Below are positions 1 to 10,354 of a DNA stretch of 64,000 nt, in pieces. A program made the translations under genes and the position numbers. Each line of letters opens with the position of its first letter. Positions within the stretch are counted from its first letter, which is position 1. The notes below the pieces were generated by a model that saw only the letters and a program-made list of their open reading frames with translations, was not told the origin of the DNA and did not search any database. Source of the DNA: Coix lacryma-jobi var. lacryma-jobi (Eukaryota > Streptophyta > Magnoliopsida > Poales > Poaceae); assembly GCA_009763385.1 (NCBI GenBank), contig VDCT01000326.1, forward strand, positions 434,001-498,000, in the 5' to 3' direction.

Positions 1-366
1 ATCATGACCAAGACAAAGATCAAAGTTGAGACCAAGATCCATTGACGACTCCTCATCAGTCTCTTTCACTGAAGATGGAGACATCATGTAAGCTGTGGGG
101 GAGCTAGCCTTGCTATTTTCAGAGGAACTTGGTGAACGTCCCAGACCAAGGGTGAGCAGTGGATTTTCAGGACCTTCCACTCCAGCCATATCAACCCACT
201 TCCTTTTCAGTGCTCTCGGATTGTCTCCAGAGAAGTTGGAATACACTGGTGTCCCAATGGCAGCACCTTTGTACTCAACTGCTTGCTGAACTGTGCTCCA
301 GTGACAAGGATCGTTCAAGGAGTTAATGTTACCACCAGATCCAAGGTTTAGGGAGGTCCTGTCCAT
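1..366 (-). CDS. WRKY19-like nuclear protein, N-terminal part (partial)
   Basis: An open frame of 122 codons runs from the ATG complementary to 364-366 to the left edge without a stop, so only the N-terminus is present. The protein begins MDRTSLNLGSGGN, has a basic ALKRKW segment and then LTLGLGR followed by a Ser-rich stretch and KETDEESSMDLGLNFDLCLG. This order (KRKW, LGLGRS-Ser-rich, KETDEESSMD, L-x-L-x-F-x-L-x-L-G) is what I recall from the N-terminus of the plant family annotated as 'probable WRKY transcription factor 19-like', whose C-terminal part holds Cys/His-rich repeats; that part would lie outside the window. The LTLGL and LGLNFDLCL stretches resemble EAR (LxLxL) repression motifs. 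The start is supported by a leader exon ending at an acceptor at 602-604. Family assignment is from memory of the motif order; the gene model is from sequence. Confidence 0.65.
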   Translation of the reverse strand, partial: MDRTSLNLGSGGNINSLNDPCHWSTVQQAVEYKGAAIGTPVYSNFSGDNPRALKRKWVDMAGVEGPENPLLTLGLGRSPSSSENSKASSPTAYMMSPSSVKETDEESSMDLGLNFDLCLGHD

Positions 367-601
367 TCCAATCAAGAAACATAACCAAAGATGAAAAGAA
401 AAGAACCCGCTGCCTGACTTCCGGAAATCAAAACTCTACTGTCATCTACTGTACTGGGTTAGAAGTCTCAGTAGGAATGTTTGCAACCTCCACTAACAAA
501 GCCAGCCACATCATCACGATCCATTTCTCGCCACTTTCAAGAATGAGAGGAGAACGGTGAGGGTTTGAGCTGAGCTTCAGTTTCTGGAAGGGCCAATAGA
601 C

Positions 602-1147
602 CTGCAGGTTAACAAAAGCAATAATAGATTAGAAAAAGGCCAGGAAGAGGGTAGAATCTGATTTGAGACGAAACCAAACCAGTGTTAGAAAAAAAAAATC
701 ACACATCCTATTGTGTTGACAAAGAGGGAATACTAGCACCACAAATCCACAGTACTTTTATTTTAGAAAGAAACAGAGGCTCCACAATAGCTTTAGGCAA
801 GAGGTTCAAGATAGCGCACTGAACATGTGATCCCACATGCCTGGTTTGATTGATAGCACAAAGTAGTAGTACGAGACAACAGTTATTTAACCATAACTCT
901 GAATTCTTGTACTACATAGACTGCTCATATGGTGTGAGTAGGAAAAAAGGGTTAACAAAGGTGACCGACCACTAGGGGAAAATGTTCGGTAAAAGATGAT
1001 GGCAACTATGACCACGCGAAACAACAGTACAGACTACAGACCTGCAGACGCATCATGCATCACAAGTAGTAGATCGACAACTACAGTCTATTGCACGTAG
1101 CGGGGTGTGCTGTGCAGATCGCACTACACAACTTGCAGCGCAGATGT

Positions 1148-1178
<31 letters not shown>

Positions 1179-2109
1179 TTTTTTTTTCTTCCTTTCTATT
1201 GCACAGCCACTACTTTCACCGTCCGTCTGTCTGTCGTTTGCACTTTGCAGAAATTTTCATCGGTGTAGTAGTAGTATAGTACGAGTAATAGGCAGACACT
1301 TTTATCCGACAAGAACAGCTAGCCCAAGGACGGCACCAATCTTTTCCATGGAGCGTGAATAAATATTCTTTTGTTTTCCTCCTCCTCCTCCAAGTGTCTT
1401 CTTTTCAACGGAGAAGGAATAACGTATTTGCATCAGTGCAGGTGAAATTGAAATTTGCAGAGAAACTAACTGGGGGAGGCAAGAACAAGTTGACAAGAAG
1501 AATAGAAAACAAAAAAACTAAATACAGGAGAGCAACTTGAACTCGAACTCTCTGTACTGAAACCGAAGTGCTAATCGGCGGAGGGGGGTCTCGTGGAGCC
1601 GCCGAGCGCATTGGAAGCAACAGCCAAGGACGCGGAGGGAGATGAAGACAAAAATCCTCCAGCGTTTACACGGAGAAATTAAACACGAACGGCGGTGGGT
1701 ATAGATCCGGCCGGAGCCAACAGCAGCGCCTCTGCCGACGCTGGCCGCTGGGTACCTACCGGAACGCCGGGAGCAGACTAGATCTCTTCTTCTTCTTCTT
1801 CTGCCTAAAGGCTAAAGGCTTAAAGCCAAGCCGCGAAACGAAATAAGAACGGAGCACGGACGAAGGAAGGAATGGAAGAGCTCGTATTTTCCTCCCGTCG
1901 CCGGAACGAACGGAATCGGTGGCAGAGTTTCAACGCATGTAAGCACAGATAGATAGCATCCGCGGCCATCCCGAGAGCCGAGGCCTTGTTTCCCTCCATG
2001 GATTCAGCACCGAATCCAGCGAGCGACAAAGTGGGGAGGGGGAGGGGGAGGGCGCGCCAAACCAAACACAAACAGCACAGGAAGGGAGGAGGACGGAGGA
2101 GTAGCTCAC
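602..2109 (-). other. Leader (5'UTR) intron of the WRKY19-like gene
   Basis: On the minus strand a donor (CCGCAG|gtgagc, GT at 2109-2108) in a GC-rich leader and an acceptor (aacctgcag|GTCTATTGG, exon starting at 601) define an intron of about 1.5 kb upstream of the ATG. Exon 1 would run from roughly 2320 to 2110. Within the intron lies a homopolymer that reads as A9 G30 in the sense direction of the gene. The boundaries are inferred from splice consensus only. Confidence 0.5.
1149..1178. repeat. Poly-C tract of 30 followed by poly-T
   Basis: Thirty consecutive C followed by nine T on the plus strand. It lies inside the leader intron of the minus-strand gene, so the transcript would contain G30. 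A run of this length can form G-quadruplex structures and is also error-prone in sequencing. Confidence 0.9.
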
Positions 2110-2351
2110 CTGCGGCAGCGGAGCGGGGGAGACGAGACGAGGAGGGAGGCCGGACGAACGGATGCGGCGGGCGCGCGCGGGGGCCGGGACGGGGACAGGG
2201 AGGATGGGGGGCGGCGGGCGGCGTCTGGTGGAGGTGGACGGTGTTGGTGGTTTGGTGGTGTGCGCAGGCGCAGCAGGGTCGAAACCAAAAAAAATCGAGC
2301 ACGCGAGGCGAGCGGGTGGTGGGCAGCCGGAGAGGGCGCAGCGCAGGCGGC

Positions 2352-2361
2352 TTATAATAAA
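2352..2361 (-). promoter_or_regulatory. Probable TATA box of the WRKY19-like gene
   Basis: The minus strand reads TTTATTATAA within otherwise strongly GC-rich sequence, about 240 bp upstream of the proposed exon 1 donor. Transcription would start near 2320. No other AT-rich core promoter candidate is visible near exon 1. Confidence 0.45.
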
Positions 2362-2754
2362 GCGGCTGCGCGGCCTGCGGGAGGGAGGGAGGGAGGGAGG
2401 GGGACGTGGTGGGGTGGCGCCGCGGCCGCCACGCCCACGCCCCACGCCGGCCGCGGCAAATCGCTGGAGCCACACCCCCCGGCCCGCCCGCGCGCCGCGG
2501 AGAAAAGACGATGCCTTTTGTTGCGCGCGCTCTGCCTCTGCCTCTGGCTCTGCTCTGCTGGGTGCTGGCCATTGTTGACTTTCTCCCCGCTGCAACTGCA
2601 ATACATTTCCACATGTGTTTTTCTTTCCTTCTTGTTCGTCGGCAAATATAAATTCGAAATTCTAACGAGGCTAAATTTCAGATTTTTTTTGTGAGAACAT
2701 GCCCACGCGCGGATTCACCTCCAACCAAATCAGAAGGCAAAAATAAAAGGTTCA

Positions 2755-2967
2755 GGGGCTGTTTGGTTGAGACCATCGGTAGCCACGCCAAAGGTGAGGC
2801 AAGGTGTGGCGGTGGCGGAGGTTTCATCCGCCACACTCGGTGGCGTATTTTACACTGTAAAAAGCTGTGGTGGCCACGTTTCAAGTGTGAACCAAACAGC
2901 AGCCAAAGATTCCTGTGGCAGCCTAACTTGTGGTGTGGCCGGCTGTGGACGCAAACCAAACACCCCC
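2755..2967. mobile_element. Small MITE, 213 bp, TIRs GGGG-TGTTTGGTT, TSD TCA
   Basis: The left end GGGGCTGTTTGGTT and the right end AACCAAACACCCCC are inverted repeats. TCA is found directly before (2752-2754) and after (2968-2970). A 3-bp TNA target duplication with a GGG-start terminus fits PIF/Harbinger (Tourist-like) MITEs. There is no coding capacity. Confidence 0.65.
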
Positions 2968-2970
2968 TCA

Positions 2971-5646
2971 AAAAAAACCACACATGAGCTCGTCGAATTC
3001 GTGTTCCTTTTTCACGATTTACCATTGCATTTCTACTGGTGGGTGAGAGAAGCGGTGAGAGGAGGACGTCACGTCACGTCACGTCACCTGGGTCCCACGG
3101 ACACGGCCCCAGGACGATACTGTTGCGCGGGGCCCGCGTGTCGGTGTCACTGGGCATGGGCAGGGCATCAGCATCAGAGGGCATGTGCGCGTGTGCCGTG
3201 GCGGCTGGCGGCGGCAGCGGTTCGCCGCCCACCGTCCGTGGTGCGCGCGCCGGTGGGGCCCGCGGCCTTTGGCCGTGTTGGTGGCCTGCCGCTGCCGGTC
3301 CGGTCAGTCCACCGGACGAGCCAGCAAGGAAAGCCCGCCGTCTGCTTCAGCTCAAAAGCCATTCCAAATTATTACTATAATATATATATGATGATGATGA
3401 GATCTCCCTCTCCCTCTCTCTCTCTCAGATAGTATTTTTTTTCTTAGCACATTATTTATAATACAATTCTCCCCCTTCGAGAAGTGAAGTATTTTAAATT
3501 AGACTTAGTCTATTTTTATTTAAAATACTAACATGATTATAATTCTATTTTTAAACCTTACTGTGTCTATTTGGACTTATTATATATAAGTACTGTATTA
3601 ATAACATTCTGTGTAAATAAATCTAGTCGAAATTAGGAAAATCGACTCAATGTGAATCTCATAGTGCCCATGTTTGTTTGTCTTATCAGTCACACTTTAG
3701 TTTATTCTCTCTTACGAGACATTATTGAAACAGCTAAAAATTAGTCATGAATGCGACAAGCCGAACAGAAAGTGATCACAAAACTACTCCAAATTGAACT
3801 TTCAAACTCATCATCATGTCTGCTATATAAAGGATATATATATAAAAATAAATAAAGGGAAAAGAAAGTGCATTATTATTATATAATAGTACATATATAA
3901 GTAAGTACTATATATTATACGTTTAGTTAGGTATGTGTTTGACCGGATGGGGGGCAACTGAATGGCGGTGCTTAACGAGCTGCCCATGGCCGCCCCTTTT
4001 GTTGGATCCCCTTCCGTGCTGCTGCTGCCTGAGCCTGACCGAACAAATTCTCTCCTTGTGAATTGCTGATGACGGGACGGATCGGATGAGCTAGGCGGCT
4101 TCTATCTAGCTAAGCTAGCTATTTAGCCCTCCCTTTTGGCTTACCATCAGTCATCAGATAGACAGAGATAAGGCAGGAGGACTGGACTAGAGGGAGGAGG
4201 AGGAGCAAAGATAGAGAGCTGCAGCGGCAACCGGCCGGCAATGGAGAATCTATCTATCTTTCTATCTATCCTTTAGCGACCGAGCTCGCCCATCCATCAG
4301 CTCAATAATGCTATGCTATCATCATATGCTATATGCTAATGCTATCTATATATCTATCGCCTGTCTCGTTGTTGCTAGCTGCAGCACAATACTGTCACTC
4401 CTCACGTACTAGTGTGTACTGTATAGCTGCTGTCTACATACGGTACTCCCATCTCTCAATTCTAAACACCTACCTACCCTAAGCTACCTCTGATGTAGGC
4501 AGCATCTGTACACTCGTCTTTCTTCCCCATCTCTTCCGGTGGCTTGCCTTCTCTGTTCTCAAGATACTCATTGTTATATCCCACTGGAAAAAGGCTCGAT
4601 ACCAAATTTAGCAGCAACCTTTTTCGTGTATTTGGGCCTTGCATGCAAATTAAAGTTTATTACACACAAAATTTAAGAATAGTATTTTTTTAAAAGTCCA
4701 ATTCTCGATTTGAATCAAGTCAATATTTTATTAAAAAAAAGTGAACTGAAATTTAGCTCGACTCATTATGTTTTTTTTGTCATGGAACCTGCCTATTCGG
4801 ATTCAAATTCTTTACTTTATATAGATGCTCATATTTTTAACGGTGGTTCTTTCAATGGTAGATGTCGTGTTGGTCAAATGATGGGGTTTGTGGTGAGATT
4901 TCATCAATCCCGATATCTATTGGTCTAGCCCGGTCTTTAGGAGATGCTACGGGGATAGAGTGTTGGAGGTGCGCGCTTATAGAAGTCAACTGTCTATGTA
5001 CTATATTTTTTCGAAGAAAAAAGCATAAATCTAACTCTATATATAGAAATACAATATCAATGTTTATGTTATTATGAATAGATTGGCTATAAAAATGTTA
5101 GTTTACTTTTTTTTATAGATTTTTAATCCGACATAAAATTATTTTACTGTAGAAAATAAGAAGTCTAGTACTCCGTACATTTTTGGGGAGCATGTATGCC
5201 TTTGACAGTGCCAGAGTGCTTCTTGAGGGAGCATGCATGCACTGTTTTTATTTTTAAAAAATCACTAAACCAATCTCCAATCCCCACATGCCACACACTC
5301 CACCGGCTGCTGCAGGACGATAGAGTATCTTTTTTCTGCTTGTGTTGTGGGCAATGAGCATTGGTCTCTGCATTCTTTGCACTTCCACGTCAAAAGCAGC
5401 GATTTTTGGTACTATCCAGAGTACACAAGTGAGGCACTCCATGAGCATATCCTTTCTTGATGCGTGATGCCCTCCTTCCTTCTCTTCTTGATCTCTTCAT
5501 TAGAAGAGCAGTGAGTGCTGCCTCAAATCACTCCTTTCTTGTGAAATCTCAAAAGAAAAAAAAAATCACTCCTTTCTTTATTTACGTTTTTTTTTTGGCG
5601 CTGTGGGTTCCAGAGTACAACGGACTTTTGCCGATTTCTGTTAAGC
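2971..5646. other. Intergenic sequence, no gene recognised
   Basis: No convincing coding frame, RNA gene or complete transposon was seen. Low-level features are four tandem ACGTC units at about 3065-3087, a CT-rich microsatellite near 3400-3426, TATC repeats near 4245-4272 and long AT-rich stretches. ORFs here are short and have no recognisable domain. Confidence 0.5.
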
Positions 5647-5971
5647 TAGATCTCGTTTGGCGCAGTTCAACTTTAGTATGAAACTGTTTTTTTTTAAAAA
5701 AAATAACTTCATGAGTAACTTTCTAAGTGAAGTTGAGAGAATATGTTTGGTAAAACAGTTTCACCAATAACTTTGTGCATGGTTGAGAGAATTTTTTTTG
5801 GCAAAACAGTTTTAGCAAGAACTTCATGCATGGTCGAGAGAGATGAGTATGAAAAACTACTATTTTTTCATCTTCATCTTGACTTATCTTTCTGTGTGTG
5901 AGAGAGCTGTTTTGAAAAAAAAAATATTCGACAGCTTCATGATCTGTTGTGAGCTGTACGAAACATGCTCT
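5647..5971. mobile_element. Possible MITE with degenerate TIRs and internal ~70-bp repeats
   Basis: The left end TAGATCTCGTTTGG resembles the reverse complement of the right end (TAGAGCATGTTTCG). Between them are two to three imperfect copies of a unit of about 70 bp containing 'aacttcatg', 'gttgagaga' and 'aaaacagttt'. No clear target duplication was found, so this is tentative. Confidence 0.35.
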
Positions 5972-6012
5972 AATTAAATAGCTCATTACATAGTTATTAT
6001 TTTTGCTACGGT

Positions 6013-6336
6013 CACTACTACAGAAATTATTTTGCGTGACACCCCGCAATAATTAACCATGACGGGCTTTTGACCCGGCCGTCACGGTTATTGGATGGCC
6101 GGCTTGGCCACCTAGTCACCCAGACGCCCGTCACGGTTAATAGGTTAACCGTGGCGGACGACCTAAGAGGCCCGTCAAGGTTAATGGTCTATTAACCACG
6201 ACGGGCGCCCTAACTAGACCGTCACGGTTAATAACATTAACCGTGACGGACACCTTAGGTCGCCCGCCACGATTAATGGTCTATTAACCGTGACGGACAA
6301 CCTAAGATGCCCGTCACGATTAAGTGTTTCCAAATA
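6013..6336. repeat. CACTA left terminus with subterminal repeat array
   Basis: After the terminal inverted repeat, units of the form TTAACCGTGACGG or its reverse complement CCGTCACGGTTAA recur roughly ten times in alternating orientation with minor substitutions, separated by short spacers such as 'cctaaga' and 'ggtctatt'. This is the left subterminal region, cut off by the LTR that starts at 6337. Confidence 0.85.
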
Positions 6337-7848
6337 TGTAAGTGCAATCAAGCCCTATTTGTGGGTTTTGGTGATAATGACCACATGATTGGGGAACTAA
6401 TGAGGTTTATGAAGATGACAAGCAGGTTAATGATAAGAAAGGATGGTGCATATGTGTTGGTGGACCCCTCATGCTATATTTCATCGGATCCGAACTCAAA
6501 GTGCTATATCAAGCTTTTTCATTTGAATTTGAGTTATAGGAATGTCGTACTATCAAGGGGGAATGCAAATACATTGCTATGGCTGAATGACATGTGCTCA
6601 AACCAACCCAAGCCATCCTCATTCCTAACCAAAGACAGCTGCACTGAATTCGGATCTGTCTCTGTCTGATTGGTAGACACGGCAGTGCCAGGCCGCGGCA
6701 CTGCCGGGCTAAGGCCGGCACTGCCGCGACTTGTTGTAACCGTTGGAAGGCAGGGGATATTTACTCCATCTCCCTGCCACCCCAACGGTCACCCACGACC
6801 ATAACTCTTCTCCTACCTCCAGACAAGGCTTTCTCTCCCCATTGAAGGCCCCCAAGCTCTCTCACCTAATCTTTGATTCCTAGTGATTCCAAGTGAGTTA
6901 GAGCCTCAAACCTTCACCAAAGAGAAGCCCTAGCTGAGATCTACTTCCTAGAGCACTTGATTTGAGCCATAGCCGGTGGATTTGCTTCTATTACTCTTAG
7001 GTTCTTGGAACCCTAGCCGGCTAGGCGTCGCCCTAGAGCCTTGCCAACTTGTGTGGCGGTCTAGGGAGGTTTGTAATCGCTTGTGCAGCTAGTATTATTA
7101 CCCCTCACCTCAAGGATTTGGTTCATTGACTTGAGAACGAGGTAGAGTTGCAAAGCTCATGACCTAAGTGGTCAACCTCAACAACGTGGAGGTAGGCAAG
7201 CCTTGGTGGCAAGCTGAACCACGGGATAAATCACTTGTCTCTTGTGCTTACTTGTTTTCATACTTCATACTCCCTCCGTCTCAAGATATAAGGCGCGATT
7301 TGACTTGGTGCGGTCTTCAAAAATATATTTTGACCTATAATATCTCTCATAATATATAATTTATAGAAATAAAAGTTTGATCATTAGAAAGTATTTCTCA
7401 ATACAAATATAATGCAACTACTTTTGCAGTATAAGTTTTTTATATGATTAGACTAATTGTTAGTCAAAGATAAGAAAGTTTGAATTTTGAAATATGTGTG
7501 TGCCTTATATCTTGGGACGGAGGGAGTACTTGTGAGCTTGTGATAGATTCTAGGGTTTGGCCCGATCTACTCTATACTTCATATTTGGCTTGTTAGAGTT
7601 GGTTCTACTGGTTCAGGAAACTTGTTGTAGCATTTCCATTCATATAGAATCAGTTTGTTGTGGCTGGTTTTCGAATTGCAGTCTCAGGTTCTACTCTGCG
7701 CGGCAGTACCGGGCTGAGGCCGGCAGTGCCGGGGAGCGGCAGTGTCGGGCACAGAGCGGTAGTGTCGGGCTTATCTAATTAAGTTTTGAGCTGTGATTTT
7801 TGACAGGCCTATTCACCCCCCCCCCTCAAGGCCACACAGGTCCTTACA
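6337..7848 (+). repeat. 5' LTR of Sirevirus A (with nested Stowaway)
   Basis: This is 1512 bp, or about 1253 bp without the Stowaway at 7270-7526. It is nearly identical to 23973-25243. Palindromic CGGCAGTGCCG-type motifs cluster at 6677-6731 and 7699-7770. Several motif copies show C-to-T changes relative to the 3' LTR. The last bases before the internal region are CCTTACA. Confidence 0.93.
7270..7526. mobile_element. Stowaway MITE, 257 bp, TSD TA
   Basis: It begins CTCCCTCCGTC and ends GACGGAGGGAG, flanked by TA on both sides. It is absent from the otherwise matching position of the 3' LTR ('catacttcatac-ttgtgagc'), so the empty site is seen directly in this window. It inserted after the retrotransposon did. 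Confidence 0.93.
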
Positions 7849-7850
7849 AG

Positions 7851-7862
7851 TGGTATCAAAGT
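7851..7862 (+). other. Primer binding site of Sirevirus A
   Basis: TGGTATCAAAG lies two bases after the 5' LTR end. It matches, with one change, the usual TGGTATCAGAGC complement of the initiator methionine tRNA 3' end that primes Copia reverse transcription. Confidence 0.8.
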
Positions 7863-7897
7863 CTGGTCTCTCACGCAGCACTTCACCGTGCGAGAGA

Positions 7898-8776
7898 ATG
7901 GCCACCGACGGAGGAACAGGTAACGCTAGCGTTGTGCAACCCACACCCGAAGTGGAAATGCACACCGCTAGCAGCAATGAAAGTCTCTCCACAGCAAGTG
8001 AGAAGACACCTCCTCAAATGGATGTGTCGGCCGGAGAGCTCGCAAGAAGAAAGGAGGAAAGAAGGTTGAGAAGAGAAGCAAGAGCCAAAGCAAGAGAAGA
8101 TGCAGCGGCTCACAAAGCAAGAGAAGATAAGGCTCAAAGAAAAGAAGAAAGAAGGATTAGAAGAGAAGAAAGAGCCAAGAGAAGAGAAGAAAAGAAGGAG
8201 GAGGAAGAGCTCCAAGCAAAGAAGAGTGTGAACTTGAGTGATGACTCAAGTAGCACCGAAGATGGAGATGATCACTTCTCCTACATGCTCAAGGACAACA
8301 AGAAGAAGAAGGTGGAGATGAAGAAGTCATATGGAGAAGTATCCTTTAACTATTCCTCTATGACTAACCATGACTCTAGGCCTCTCATCAATGTGCCCGC
8401 AGGCAAGTTACCTCATTTCGACGGGACTAACTTTGCCAAGTGGAAGCACATTATGAAGACCTATCTTATTGGTCTCCATCCAGGTATTTGGGAAATAGTG
8501 CACAATGGACTTGAAGCACCGGTTGATCCAAAGAGCCCCACTCAAGATGAATTCCGCAACATTCATCTCAATGCCCAAGCCACTAGTGTGTTACTTAGTG
8601 CCTTGGATGGTGATGAGTACAACAAGGTCATGGGGGTTGAGGTTGCAAAAGAGATTTGGGACACTTTGCACATTGCTCATGAGGGAGTGGACAAAGTGAG
8701 GCAATCCAAGATTGACTTGTTCATGGCTAAGCTCAACCGGTTTGTGATTTGTGATGGTGAAGGCCCACAAGAGATG
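7898..8776 (+). pseudogene. gag of Sirevirus A, 5' half (split by Sirevirus B)
   Basis: The frame opens at ATG 7898. It encodes an acidic start, a very basic coiled-coil-like stretch (repeats of RKEERRIRREERAKRREEKK type, residues about 55-115) and then the Copia gag core with FDGTNFAKWKHIM, EIWDTLHIAHEG and VRQSKIDLFMAKLNRF. It continues in frame until 8776, where the LTR of Sirevirus B begins; the same reading frame resumes at 15545 after the duplicated AGATG. This N-terminal basic region would act in RNA binding or particle assembly. Confidence 0.88.
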
Positions 8777-10301
8777 TGTGAGCATCTAGGCCCCCAGTGG
8801 GTTTCGATGATTGGATGACAACAGTAAATTACTATGACTAACGTGTGTTTTGCAGAAACAGTTGAGTTAGGTCATGGTAATGATGATCGTGAGGGCACTA
8901 TGGTATTCATGCCCCCTTATTGATGGAACTCGTTCGGCTTTTAAAGGATGGACGACGAAGACGGTGATAGGCTAGTTCTAAGTGTCATTTGGTGTTGAAG
9001 GACACTTAGGGTAGCATAGGTCTTTGTTTTATCTTTGGCCGTACTATTAAGAGGGGTTTGAATGGGTAGCTTGACCTAGGTGAGACTTTTGAGTTAGGTG
9101 TGGTGCACACTTGTTAACCAAAGCCCTATGTAGCTTAGAAAGGTCCCTAAAATCATAAGGAAGAAAGTTCGTGAAGGGAGCGTCGCAAACCGAAGTCGTT
9201 TTGGACTTCAAAATGCGACCGGACGCTCGAACCCTAGTGACCGGACACTGAGGCATGCGTCCGGACAGTAGTGTTGGCTGAGGGGTGGCCCTGGTTGTGA
9301 CCAGACGCTCCTCAGCAATCGACCGGACGCACCAGGGGGGTGAGTCCGGTCGCGTCCAGAGAGGTTCCAGAGAGGGTTTTCGATGACCGGACGCGTCCGG
9401 TCAGTGGTGACCGGATGCATGGGAGCGTCCGATCAGCACTTCGTACAATTGCCAGGCCTAATGTCACGTAGCCGTTAGACACTGACCGAACGCGTACGGT
9501 CACCCCGACAGGTGCGTCCGGTCAGTGCATAACTGGCTGGACTTACCCCTTCGTGCATGTTTCGAGTTGGGGGTATAAATATGCATCCCCCTCATTCATG
9601 CTATTACTCTTGCTCATTTGAAAGGTTGTCAAACACATTGTGAGTGCAAGTGAGTGCAAGAGGCCTAGTGAGGTTGAGAGATTTGATAATTGAGTGATCA
9701 AACACCTCATTAGTGAATTGAGAGTAGCAAGTGTGCATCCACCCATCTCATTAGCCTTGCGTTGGTCAAGTGAGAGTTCTTTCTTGTTACTCTTGGTGAT
9801 CGACATCACCTAGACGGCTTGGTGGCGATCGGAGAGCTTGGTGATCATCCGGAGGCATTGTGGATGACCCAAGCCAAGTTGTGACCGGTAGCGAGCGATT
9901 CACCGGGCCGGAGTGGCGAAGAATCAGCTCGTAGTGAGCACTTGATCCTTGCGCGGATCAAGGGGGAGCGATACCCTTGCGCGGGTGCTCCAACGAGGAC
10001 TAGGGGGTGTGCCGACACCTCGATACCTCGGCAAAAAGATCGTCGTGTCATCTCTACTCTCTTTACTACGCATTTACCTTTGAGCAATTCAATTCCGCAT
10101 TTAATTGTTGTTCTTTCATAAGTTGAATTGTCATGCTAGAGTAGAAATGGTTTATCGATAGTCTTTTGTGCGATTGATTCTTGTCAAACATACTTCTAGG
10201 CACTAGGGGGTTAATTGGGGCTTGATAGGTCTTAATTCTTGCAAGAAGTTTTAGAAAAGCCCAATTCACCCCCCCCCCTCTTGGGCATCTTGATCCTTTC
10301 A
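8777..10301 (+). repeat. 5' LTR of Sirevirus B
   Basis: This is 1525 bp, starting TGTGAGCATCTAGGC and ending GATCCTTTCA. It contains a cluster of CCGGACGC / GCGTCCGG half-sites and palindromes (about 9217-9530) and a TATA box at 9574-9581. The 3' part (from 9335) is repeated at 14571-15539. Confidence 0.92.
9574..9582 (+). promoter_or_regulatory. LTR TATA box of Sirevirus B
   Basis: TATAAATAT follows a G run and lies 40-50 bp downstream of the last CCGG palindrome. The same box is present in the truncated 3' LTR at about 14811-14820. It would mark the U3/R boundary some 30 bp downstream. Confidence 0.65.
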
Positions 10302-10354
10302 ATTGGTATCGGAGCCTCGTGCTCTCGATTTAGGCTTAACCGCCTAGAGTTAGG

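Noticed and set aside
1820..2614. Long ORFs on both strands around the WRKY19-like promoter
   Set aside because: GC-rich low-complexity translation (Pro/Arg runs) overlapping the TATA box and leader; no conserved sequence.
6307..6669. 120-codon ORF, and its copy at 23913-24305
   Set aside because: Lies in the LTRs of Sirevirus A; similarity reflects the LTR repeat only.
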